From positions 1-17,311 of the forward strand of contig JABDEQ010000044.1 in the NCBI GenBank assembly GCA_013286985.1: a DNA stretch of 17,311 nt, in the 5' to 3' direction. Within the stretch, counting starts at the first letter, position 1. Each line of letters opens with the position of its first letter. This document shows, in pieces, positions 1 through 10,000 of this stretch. Position numbers and translations under genes: made by a program. The notes below the pieces were generated by a model, which saw nothing but the letters and a program-made list of their open reading frames with translations, was not told the origin of the DNA and made no database searches. Origin of the DNA: Bacteroidota bacterium. Lineage in GTDB: Bacteria; Bacteroidota; Bacteroidia; Sphingobacteriales; Sphingobacteriaceae.

Positions 1-3000
1 GGCAAAAATCTTATCATTTGGTGCTTTAAAAATGGTATTGTGTTCTCCGGGAATATTGTGAACATTAACGCCTTTTAACGCGTAGGGCTGCCAGCCGAGG
101 TGTTCAAAGTCGTCCATATAAAAGGTCCGTTTTTCGGCCCTGAATAGTTCAATCTTAATATGATAAGGTTTTAGCTGGTAACGTTTTTCGGCCTGCTCAT
201 TCATTTTATCAATTTTATTTGAATAGCCGAAAAAGCCAGTTTGCTTTTGCTCTTTGCCATACTTTAAACTCCAGTAAGCTTTGATGGTTTTTCTTTTTAT
301 AGATTCTGCGTTGCTGTTTAATCCTTTAACTCCATTTTTAAATTTCAAAGCATAAAGTACTTTATCCTTGAAAAAGCGCATGCGTTTATAGGTTTTTATC
401 AATGGGGGATCGAAATGAGGCGAACGATAGGCATAGGTATCAAACATGGCCAGCATTTTAACTTCTTTTCCTAATATCTCCAGTTGGTGGGCCATTTCGA
501 ATGCAATAATACCACCAAATGAATATCCGGCCAAAGCATAGGGCCCGGTTGGATTTTGTTTTGTTATTTCTGAAATATAGTGTGCAGCAATATCTTCTAT
601 GCGGCCCAATGGTTCTTCAACACCATCAAGACCTTTAGCCTGTAAGCCATAAACGGGCTGATCGGCAGACATATGTGCCGCCAACGTGTTAAACAATAGT
701 ACATTAAGCCCAGCCCCATGCACCATATAAAGCGGCATTTTATTACCCTGCGGCTTTATCGGAACCAATGAGTCCCAGGTTATTGATCTGCCATCGAGCT
801 CAAGCAATTGAGCCAATTTTTCTACCGTGGGGTTTTCGAAAAGAGAGGCAAGAGGGAGACGTTTTCCCGTCTCTTTCTCAATCCGTATCATAACCTGTAC
901 TGCTATCAGCGAGTGGCCGCCCAATTCGAAGAAATTATCGTATACTCCCGTTTGATCGATGCCCAAATATTCGGTCCAAATATCGGCAACCAATTTTTCA
1001 ATATCAGTACGGGGAGCCTGGTAGGCATTGATTTCAACAATCGGCAGTCCATATTTTGCCAATACCTTTTTGTCAATTTTGCCATTGGGCGTCAAGGGCA
1101 TTGCTGCCACGGCTATAAAATTGTCGGGAATCATATATTCGGGAAGCTTTTTTTGCAAAGCATCCTTCCAATGTTGTATTTGTGCTAAGGTCGGCGCAGA
1201 TTCTTTGTGTTCATGGATAACAACAAAAGCAAGCAGTTTATGAATTCCGTTATTATCGGGCAGGGCAATTACGACCGCTTCTTTTATTGAGCCTGTTTTA
1301 ACTAAATGGAATTCTATTTCGCCGGTTTCAATACGGTATCCGCGTATTTTTACCTGCGAATCAATACGCCCAAGGCATTCGATATCACCATCTGGCAAAA
1401 AACTACCCAGATCGCCGGTGCGGTACATTTTAGTTCCTGTTGTTTTTGAAAAAGGATCTTCAATGAATTTTTCGTCAGTAAGTTCCGGCCGGTTTAAATA
1501 TCCTTTAGTCACGCCATCGCCGCCTATATAAATTTCGCCGGGAACGCCGGGCGGTACCGGTTTTAAGAATTTATCCAGAATATAGATAGCTGTATTATTA
1601 ATCGGTCTGCCGATAGACATAACCGTATCTGAAGCCATTATTTGTTTTATTGTTGACCATATGGTAGTCTCCGTAGGACCATAAACATTCCAAAGGGCCG
1701 ATTTGGTGTTTAATATTCTTTGTGCCAGTTCTGCGGGTAGGGCCTCGCCGCCACAAATTACTTTTAATGGATTTTTGTTATCCCAACCAGCTTCCAGCAA
1801 AATACGCCAGGTATATGGAGTGGCCTGCATAACCGTGATCTTTTCTTTTTTGATGAGATCAAGTAGCGAACGTCCATCTTTTGCCGAAATTGTATCAGCA
1901 ATTATAATTTGGCCGCCCGCTATGAGTGGTAAGAACAGCTCCAGACCGGCAATATCAAAACTTACTGTAGTAACCGCAAGCAGCTTATCATTCATGGTGA
2001 TGCCCGGCTCCATTTGCATGCTGATTAAAAAGTTAACCAGGTTATGATGAGCTACCTGTACGCCTTTTGGCATACCTGTTGAGCCTGACGTATATAAAAT
2101 GTAAACTAAATCATTACCATTTACATTTGCTAAACTATCAGATACCTGGTAGTTGGCAAGTTTTGGCCATAACTCTTCAATTATTAATTCTTTGGCGTTT
2201 GAATGGTATTTGCCCTTGTGATTTTGTGAAGTAAGCAGCACGACGGCTCCGCAATCATCCAGCATGTAATTGATACGTTCGAGAGGGAACTGAGGGTCAA
2301 GAGGAACATAAACTGCCCCGGTTTTCATGATTGCCAATATAGTTATAACCATTTTAGCTGATCTGTCGAGCGCGAAGGCTACTTTATCTCCTTTCTTTAC
2401 ATGGTTTTCAATAAGCAGCGCAGCCAATTGATTGACATTTTCGTTCAGCTGCTTATAGGTAAGCTCCTGTTGACCAAATTTGAGCGCAGTTTGATGTGGT
2501 GACTTTGCTGCTTGTTCGCTTATTAATATATGGACAGCTGTATTTGCCGGGTAAGGGTGTTTTGTATCATTCCAAATATCTATTTGTGCCTGTAAATCAA
2601 CTGAGTTTAATGCGGGGATATGCCCTATAGATATTTCTGGATTGTTGACCAGTTTTTGCAGCAAAAATTCAAAACGCGCCATCATTTTTTTAATGGTAGA
2701 GGATTTAAATAGTTGCGTATTGTACGACCACTCAATTGTTGGAGCCTCTTCGTGTCCGGCTACGTTTATAAACAGTTCAAAGTTTTCGTATTCACGCGGA
2801 TTGCTGATTAACTTGTGTTGTAGGCAATGAAATTTAACATCATTATCCAAACCCATATCAATGTTAAACATTACCGGTACTAAAGGAACTCTTGATGGGT
2901 CGCGCGGGATACTTAGTTTTTTGAGTAAACTACCGAAGGTGTATTGCTGATGATCATATGCATCCAGTACCTCTGTTTTACGCCGATTTAGATACGTTTT

Positions 3001-4089
3001 AAATGAAATATCGCCTTTTGGAAAACTTCTGAGCGCTAATAAATTAACACAGTGACCAACCAGTCTGAAGTTCTCTGTGGCTGCTTGCCCAGCCGCTGGC
3101 AAACCCAGAATAATTTCATCTTGCCCTGTTAATTGTTGCAAAAATATTTCAAAAGAAGCCATCAGTGTGGTTACGAAACCGGCGCATGTTATTTTACCGA
3201 GTTGTTTCACCGCATTTGTCAATTCTCCATTCAAAACTAAATCTAACCGCTGACTTTTATAGGTTCGGAGTCTTGGTCGTGGATAATCAACAGGTAGGTT
3301 TAATAAATAATCGCTTCCTTTAAAATGCTCCAACCAGTATTTTTCTGTTTCCTGATATTCTTTTGTTTGCGCTAGCCGAAGCTGTTCTTTTGCATAGTTG
3401 CTAAACAAAGGCGTTGTTAAAACGGGCAATGTTTTGTTTTGAGTATAGGCAGAATAAAGATTGCCCAAATCCTGTATAATAATGCCAATTGACCATCCGT
3501 CGCAAATGATATGATGAGCAATAAGGGTTAAAAGATGCTTATCATCTGCTAATTTGACCAAGGAAACTTTAAAAAGAGGCCCGGTTATAAGATTGAATGG
3601 TGCAACTGCAAGTTGTTTGTTATAGTCAGCTATAAAATGCGTTTGCTCATCATTGGTTTGGGCTGAAAGGTCTTTATAATCAACATCGAGCAGTATTTCC
3701 TTTAACACACAAATATTTAAGCCATCAGCGCTAAAGGTGGTTCGTAGTGCTTCGTGCAGCTGAACTACATCTAACAATGCCCTGAGCATGGCATTGTTAT
3801 CAAAATGGCCAGTGAGTGTTAAGGAAAAAGATTCATTGTAAGCGCAATTTGCGTCGTCGCCTCCAATAAGGCATGAGGCCCATATTTCGGCCTGTGGTTC
3901 TGTAATCGGGGCTATGGCGACAATTTCCGGACCAGCAAAGGGATCAAATTCAATTGGCACGGCTGTGTATACAACAGATTCGTCGCCGGAAAACAAAGAA
4001 TTAACCGGTGCCGGATGTATTTGCTCCGGCTGTGCAAACGGATCAAATTCAACCGGGTTGATATCAACTATAGTGTTATCGTAAGCCAA
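1..4089 (-). CDS. NRPS termination module C-A-PCP-TE (3' end beyond window)
   Basis: This second half of the assembly line accepts the beta-aminoacyl chain from the upstream protein, couples it to an amino acid and releases it. The frame is open from 4089 to base 1 (1363 residues). Domains: linker 1-60; condensation about 62-490, with HHIICDG at 192-198 and an N-terminal TEPQAEIW of the kind found in C domains fed by PKS modules; adenylation about 515-1010, with YTSGSTG at 666, FDIAGLE at 711, VYGPTET at 802 and lysine K1004; PCP with S1060 in LGGHS; type I thioesterase with GYSFGG (S1190), D1217 and H1350. S and D lie 27 apart, as in the surfactin TE, so only the last few residues are missing. 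Specificity residues read about D-I-L-Q-I-G-V-I-W-K, close to the glycine code DILQLGLIWK known to me. There is no ATG before the C domain: TTG at 4089 is preferred, one base after the upstream stop, with GTG at 3960 as the alternative. Confidence 0.93.
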   Translation of the reverse strand, partial: MAYDNTIVDINPVEFDPFAQPEQIHPAPVNSLFSGDESVVYTAVPIEFDPFAGPEIVAIAPITEPQAEIWASCLIGGDDANCAYNESFSLTLTGHFDNNAMLRALLDVVQLHEALRTTFSADGLNICVLKEILLDVDYKDLSAQTNDEQTHFIADYNKQLAVAPFNLITGPLFKVSLVKLADDKHLLTLIAHHIICDGWSIGIIIQDLGNLYSAYTQNKTLPVLTTPLFSNYAKEQLRLAQTKEYQETEKYWLEHFKGSDYLLNLPVDYPRPRLRTYKSQRLDLVLNGELTNAVKQLGKITCAGFVTTLMASFEIFLQQLTGQDEIILGLPAAGQAATENFRLVGHCVNLLALRSFPKGDISFKTYLNRRKTEVLDAYDHQQYTFGSLLKKLSIPRDPSRVPLVPVMFNIDMGLDNDVKFHCLQHKLISNPREYENFELFINVAGHEEAPTIEWSYNTQLFKSSTIKKMMARFEFLLQKLVNNPEISIGHIPALNSVDLQAQIDIWNDTKHPYPANTAVHILISEQAAKSPHQTALKFGQQELTYKQLNENVNQLAALLIENHVKKGDKVAFALDRSAKMVITILAIMKTGAVYVPLDPQFPLERINYMLDDCGAVVLLTSQNHKGKYHSNAKELIIEELWPKLANYQVSDSLANVNGNDLVYILYTSGSTGMPKGVQVAHHNLVNFLISMQMEPGITMNDKLLAVTTVSFDIAGLELFLPLIAGGQIIIADTISAKDGRSLLDLIKKEKITVMQATPYTWRILLEAGWDNKNPLKVICGGEALPAELAQRILNTKSALWNVYGPTETTIWSTIKQIMASDTVMSIGRPINNTAIYILDKFLKPVPPGVPGEIYIGGDGVTKGYLNRPELTDEKFIEDPFSKTTGTKMYRTGDLGSFLPDGDIECLGRIDSQVKIRGYRIETGEIEFHLVKTGSIKEAVVIALPDNNGIHKLLAFVVIHEHKESAPTLAQIQHWKDALQKKLPEYMIPDNFIAVAAMPLTPNGKIDKKVLAKYGLPIVEINAYQAPRTDIEKLVADIWTEYLGIDQTGVYDNFFELGGHSLIAVQVMIRIEKETGKRLPLASLFENPTVEKLAQLLELDGRSITWDSLVPIKPQGNKMPLYMVHGAGLNVLLFNTLAAHMSADQPVYGLQAKGLDGVEEPLGRIEDIAAHYISEITKQNPTGPYALAGYSFGGIIAFEMAHQLEILGKEVKMLAMFDTYAYRSPHFDPPLIKTYKRMRFFKDKVLYALKFKNGVKGLNSNAESIKRKTIKAYWSLKYGKEQKQTGFFGYSNKIDKMNEQAEKRYQLKPYHIKIELFRAEKRTFYMDDFEHLGWQPYALKGVNVHNIPGEHNTIFKAPNDKIFA
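3925..4053 (-). repeat. Duplicated EFDPFA linker motif ahead of the C domain
   Basis: Residues 13-22 (VEFDPFAQPE) and 46-55 (IEFDPFAGPE) of the C-A-PCP-TE protein are near-identical copies set 33 residues (99 bp) apart. At DNA level both contain ggatcaaattcaa on the plus strand (3941-3953 and 4040-4052). The first copy lies upstream of the alternative GTG start at 3960, which supports translation from the earlier TTG. It may be an internal linker duplication or a docking-type element, and the function is unknown. Confidence 0.7.
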
Positions 4090-4090
4090 A

Positions 4091-7000
4091 TTAATTTTCT
4101 TTTATTTTAACCTGCAAATATTTGCCGGGGTTGTTTACATCACTGATAAACCAACCGGGGTTTCCATCTTTGTCGCGGCCAAGCCTGGCACCCGGAATAG
4201 GGGATTCCGTAAATGAATTTAACTCTTCTTTTATAATATTTTTTTTGTTATGGCCTGATGGGAAAAATCCCGATTCTATTAGCTCCGCAACACTTTCTCC
4301 AAATCTGGAGATTATTTTGTCAACGTCATGTTTCGTATGTGCTTCTGTTAAAAAGCAAGGAAACAAATCCCATATGTGAATACCTTTTTCTCGCATCAAA
4401 GTAAACAACAATTCGCCGTAGGGAAGTTCTTCTTTAAATTTTATTTTCCATAGCGACCCAAATGACGGAACAAATAGAGGTAATCCGAATTTATTACAGA
4501 TGATATTTAACTCATCGGCAAGGTATTGTGTAAGTGAATTTAAGTTTTGTTGTAATTCCGGGCCTTTTTGTTTCATGTATTCTAACGATGCCTTCGCGGC
4601 AGTTAAAGCAAGCGGATGCCTCACAAAAGTACCGGCAAAATAAGTTACACCTGCTTCCGGCTGCGAATCATCGCCATATTGCCAAAAACCACCATCAAGG
4701 GCATCCATATATTGTTTATTGCCTGCTATCGCACCAATAGGCATTCCGCCGCCTATTACTTTGCCATAGGTGCCAATATCAGCCTTAATACCGAACATAG
4801 CCTGTGCACCGCCGGGATGCATCCTGAAACCGGTTATCACTTCGTCAAAAATCAATACAGTACCGGCTTTTTGCGTTATTTGGCGTACCTCTTTTAAAAA
4901 TTCAACCGGCTGAAATTCAGGACGCCTGCTCTGAACAGGTTCAACTAATACTGCCGCTATTTCATGCGCGCGTTCGCGGATGATTTGTAAGGTTTCATCA
5001 GTGCCATAATCCAGGATCAGCATATTTTGCACCACCTCCGGCATTATACCGGGAGCGGCGGGTATGGTTTTGAGTTTTTTTGTTCCGCGCACCAATACCT
5101 CATCGTTAATGCCATGATACGATCCGGCAAAGGCAATAATTAAGGCGCGCCCGGTAACTGTACGGGCAATGCGCATAGCGCCCAATATAGCTTCGGAGCC
5201 GGTATTGCACAAGGCGGCCCGGTCAAAACTGGTAAATTCACAAATGAGTTCGCAAACTTCTCCCGCCAATTCGTGCTGCGGTCCAATTTCGTACCCGTTT
5301 GCAACCTGCGTTAAAACTGCTTGTTTTAAAACATCAGGTTGGTAGCCCAAAAAGTTTGAGCCAAAGCCGTTTAAGGCATCAATATATTCGTTGCCATCAA
5401 TATCCCAAACCCTGCTTCCTTTTGAATTGTTTACTACTATAGGATAAACAATTTCTTTCGTAAGGGGACGAAAACCGCTTACTACACGCGGATCGGCCAT
5501 GTGCGCCCGATATTTTTGAGTATATTCTTTGCTTTTGGGCGTTTTGCTATTGTAACGACTAATAAGCTGCGTTAAAAATAACCGTTGCTTTTCGCTTAAA
5601 CCCTGTACCTGTTTTTCGATACGGGCAGTGGCACCAAAAGGTTTTTTAACTTCAATTTGTTCTTCAGGCGTTAAATCATATTGTACAGAAAATCTGTTGG
5701 TTGAATTTGTTTGTGTAATTGATTCTTCAACCTTTGCCGGGGCATTGTTCCCATTTTGCAGTAGTGCCAATTGACCAGCCAATAGTTGTATTTGCTGTGC
5801 AATCAAATCAAGCGCAGTGTTTCCGTTAACCGGAGCTGATGTGGGAATTGAGGTTGAAAGCGGCTGTTGGTTAAATGACTCTGCAGGTAAATTGGCATCT
5901 AAATAATTTGCAAGTGAATTGATGCTGTTATACTCTTCAAATAGCTTTCGGAACGTGATTGGTACATTAAACTCTTTTTTTAGATTGGTTGCTATTTGAG
6001 TAAGCAGTAATGAGTCGAATCCAATTTCGATAAAGTTTACATTTACCAAAGCATCACCAATTTCAATACCCGAAGCATCTTCAAATAGTTCCTTTAGCTT
6101 GTCAGTTAATATATCTCGTCTCATCAATGCGTTGTATAACGGTAGTTGGTTTAGTTGTTCACTTATTTCAGGTGCCTCAATTATTGCGGCTACTTTATGT
6201 TCTTGGGGTTTGGGTTCAAGCCAGTAACGTTTTTTATCAAATGCATAGGCCGGTAAATTCACGCGTATGCGTTGCTGATTTTGGTAAAAAGCTGCCCAAT
6301 CAGGCTCCACGCCGTTTAACCATAACTGACCTAATGCTCTTAATACGGAATAATACTCGGTTTGAGTTTCATTTTTTTCGAACCCGGGAAGAATAGCGGT
6401 TGAGCTATTCTTTATTTGCTGGCGTGCAAGTGTTGCCAATATAGTGCCCGGTCCAACCTCCATTAAAATAGCCTCTTCGTGTTCTTGTAAGGTATCAATA
6501 GCATCCGCAAAGCGCACGGTATTGCGTAAATGCTGTGCCCAATAACGCGGGTCTGTTGCCTCTGCTTCGCTCATCCATTTCCCGGTTACGGTTGATACCA
6601 ATGGTTTAACCGGTGGATTTAATTTGACAGTTTTTATTACTGCCTCAAATGGTTCAACAATTTGATCCATCATAGACGAATGAAAGGCGTGGCTGGTTTG
6701 TAGCAACCGTGCGGGGATGCTTTTAGCATCCAATTGCGCCCAAAAATCGGCCACCGCATCATCAGGCCCGGCTATTACGCTCAATTTATCACTGTTGATT
6801 GCTGCCAGCGATATGTTGTCGGGTATTATGGTTGCCAATTCTTCGTTAGCCATCCTCACCGAGAGCATGCTGCCTTTTTCAACTTCGCTTACCATTTTGG
6901 CACGGATGGAGATTAAAAACAAGGCATCTTTAAGACTAAATATACCTGCGAAATGTGCGGCCACAAACTCGCCAATGCTATGCCCGGTAAATATGGTAGG

Positions 7001-10000
7001 TTGTATGCCCCAATGCATCCAAAGCCTTGTCATGGCGTACTCCATAATAAATATGGCTGGCTGGGCATAAAAGGTATTCTTTATTTTTTCGGTTGATGCT
7101 TCGTCTATTGTCGGAGGATAAATTACCTCCAGGATATGGGCATGGGGTGTATCTTTTAAAAGATCTACACATTCATGGACGGCAGTTTTAAAAATGGGTT
7201 CGTTATCATATAATTCCTTGCCCATGTTTACGTATTGCGAACCCTGGCCGGGAAATATAAATACAATTTCGGATGCCTTTGCGCTTAATGTTTTTGCAGC
7301 GACGGGCTCTGATGCAGTTTGTAATTTGGTAAGTAGTTCTGCCCGGTTTGCTGCAATAAGAAACCTTCGTGTGCTAAAATCAGCCCTTGTATTTTGCAGG
7401 GTATAGGCAATATCAGCAATGTTAACAGCAGGATTGTCTTCAACGAATGCGGCCAGTTTTTTTGCATAGGCAGCAATACTCATTTCTGTTTTAGCCGACC
7501 ATGTAATTAAAGAAAATGGTTTCGCTGTACCAGATTGTATAGCTACCTTTTCAAATTCTTCCAAAACGAGGTGTACGTTTGTACCGCCAACACCGAAAGA
7601 ACTTACGCCTGCGCGCCTTTTGCCATCGCTTATCCAATCTTTTAATGCCGTATTTATATAAAAAGGACTCTCGGAAAGATCAATATCAGGATTTGGCTTG
7701 TTGAAAAATAAAGATGCTGGTATCTGTTGATGATTAAATGCCAAAACCGTTTTTATCAGCCCGGCTACACCGGATGCGGCTGTTAAATGGCCCAAATTGC
7801 TTTTTACAGATCCAACAGCACAGTAATGCCTCTTTTCCTGCATTCCGAATGCCTGATGTAATCCTTCAATTTCAATCGGATCACCCAATGGAGTTGCTGT
7901 TCCATGCGCTTCAATATAACTGATGCTTGATGCGTCGATATTTGCATCTGCTATAGCCATAGCAATTGCCCCAGCTTGTCCTTGTGCGCTGGGACCGCCG
8001 AAGCTACCTTTATCGGCACCATCGTTATTTATACCTATTCCTTTTATTATGGCATAAATGATGTCATCGTCGCGTTTGGCGTCCTCTAATGTTTTTAAAA
8101 GTACCACACCCGCACCATCGCTGAATACTGTCCCGGTGGCGTTGGCATCAAACGGGCGGCAATGCCCGTCCTTACTCAAAATGGAGCCTTCCTCGTATAA
8201 ATGTCCGCTTTTCAGCGGTGAGGTAATGGACGCTGCACCGGCTAATGCAATATCACATTGCCCGTTTCTTAAACTGCTTACAGCCTGTGCTATGGCTAAA
8301 AGAGAGGTAGAGCATGCGGCGTAAACTGAAACAGCAGGACCCTTTAAATTTAATTGATAGGCGGTGCGGGTAGCAATGTAATCTTTTTCGTTAAGCGCCC
8401 GGGTGTTAAACTCGCCGTATTGTTCAACCAGTTGTGGGTGGGTTAGCACGTTATTGGTAAAGTAGGTGTTATACCCGCATCCGGCAAATACGCCGACAGA
8501 ACCGTTATATCTTTGTGGTAAATAGCCAGTATTTTCTAATGCTTCCCATGCCAGTTCCAGGAAAACCCGTTGTTGCGGATCCATTAATTCAGCAGAGCGC
8601 GGGTTGAAACCAAAAAAGGCTGCGTCAAATTCATCAGCCCCATCAATAATACCGCGGGCTTTTACATAATTAGGAGTATTTTTAATGTCAGATGCAATAG
8701 ACGAGTCTAATTCATCGTCACCAAAAAAGCTGATGGCCTCCCTGGCACCTGATAGTAGATCCCAATATTCTTCTAAAGTATTAGCCCCCGGAAAACGGCC
8801 AGCCATACCAATAATGGCAATGTCTTTATTACCGGTATCAGTTTTACTCTTTCGTAGCTGAGGTGTATAAGCAGTTTTATTGGTTCCTTGCAGATAATTC
8901 GCAATACCGCTTACAGTTGGATATTGATATAATTTAGTTATTGGAATAATAAGATTATGATGTTGTTTTAATTGGGCAACAGCTTTTAGCGCCAGCAGCG
9001 AATTACCACCAAGATGGAAAAAGTTATCATCAACACCAATTTTATCCAATAAAAGTAATTCTCTCCAAACAGTTGCAATGTTTTTCTCGCGGGTGGTTGA
9101 TGGTGCTTGGTATAAAACATTCAATTCCGGTCTTTTCAGTTCGGGCTTTGGTAAATTATTTCTGTCGACCTTGCCGCTGGTGGTTTTTGGGAGTTCATCG
9201 AGCCAAACATAGGCTGATGGCAGCATAAATTCGGGTAATTTGTCTTCAATGTATTTACGTATGTAACCGGTATTCTGATTATTTTTAGCAGCCACCAAAT
9301 ACGCCACTAAACGCTTTTGCCCGGTTGAATCTTCCTGCGCTACAACAATGGCTTGCTTAATATCATTTAGCTGGTTGATCAGTACTTCAATTTCGCCCAA
9401 CTCAACCCGATTGCCACGAATTTTAACCTGTGTATCACGGCGGCCAAGATATTCGATATTGCCATCCGGCAGGTGCCTGGCCAAGTCGCCGGTGCGGTAA
9501 ATTGTTGTTGTTTTGCCGGTGGAACTTTGCCGGTTGATAAACTTTTCGGCAGTTAATTCCGGTTTGTTAAGATAGCCATTGGCCAAACTTGTGCCGCTTA
9601 CACATAATTCGCCTGCTTCGCCATAAGGAAGTTCTTTAAATTCTTCATCAAGGATCAGGATATCGGTATTATCGATAGGGGTACCGATGGATGGTAATAA
9701 AGGCCATTGAGCCAGATCGCCATCCAATATCAGTTGGGTAACTACATGTGTTTCGGTGGGGCCATATTGGTTAAATAACACACATCCTGGCAGGGACGAA
9801 AAGAAACTAATTAGTTGAGGTGTGATTTTTAATTGTTCACCCGATGTTATTACTTCTTTTAAACAAGCCGGGAAATATTTTTCTGTATGCGCAGTTTCCG
9901 CTAAATATTGAAGTACCACAAATGGTAAAATGATGCGGTTAACCTGATGTTGATCAATATAACGCAACAATTGGTAAGGATCAATCCTTAAATTATCATC

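Noticed and set aside
808..2830. Several plus-strand ORFs of 60-126 codons across the left NRPS gene
   Set aside because: They run antisense to an open minus-strand frame whose C, A, PCP and TE motifs are continuous. Their translations look like no protein family and they are best explained as shadows.
4122..8324. Plus-strand ORFs antisense to the 2193-aa megasynthase
   Set aside because: The minus-strand gene covers the whole span with intact domain motifs. The opposite-strand translations have no recognisable motif, signal peptide or consistent start context.
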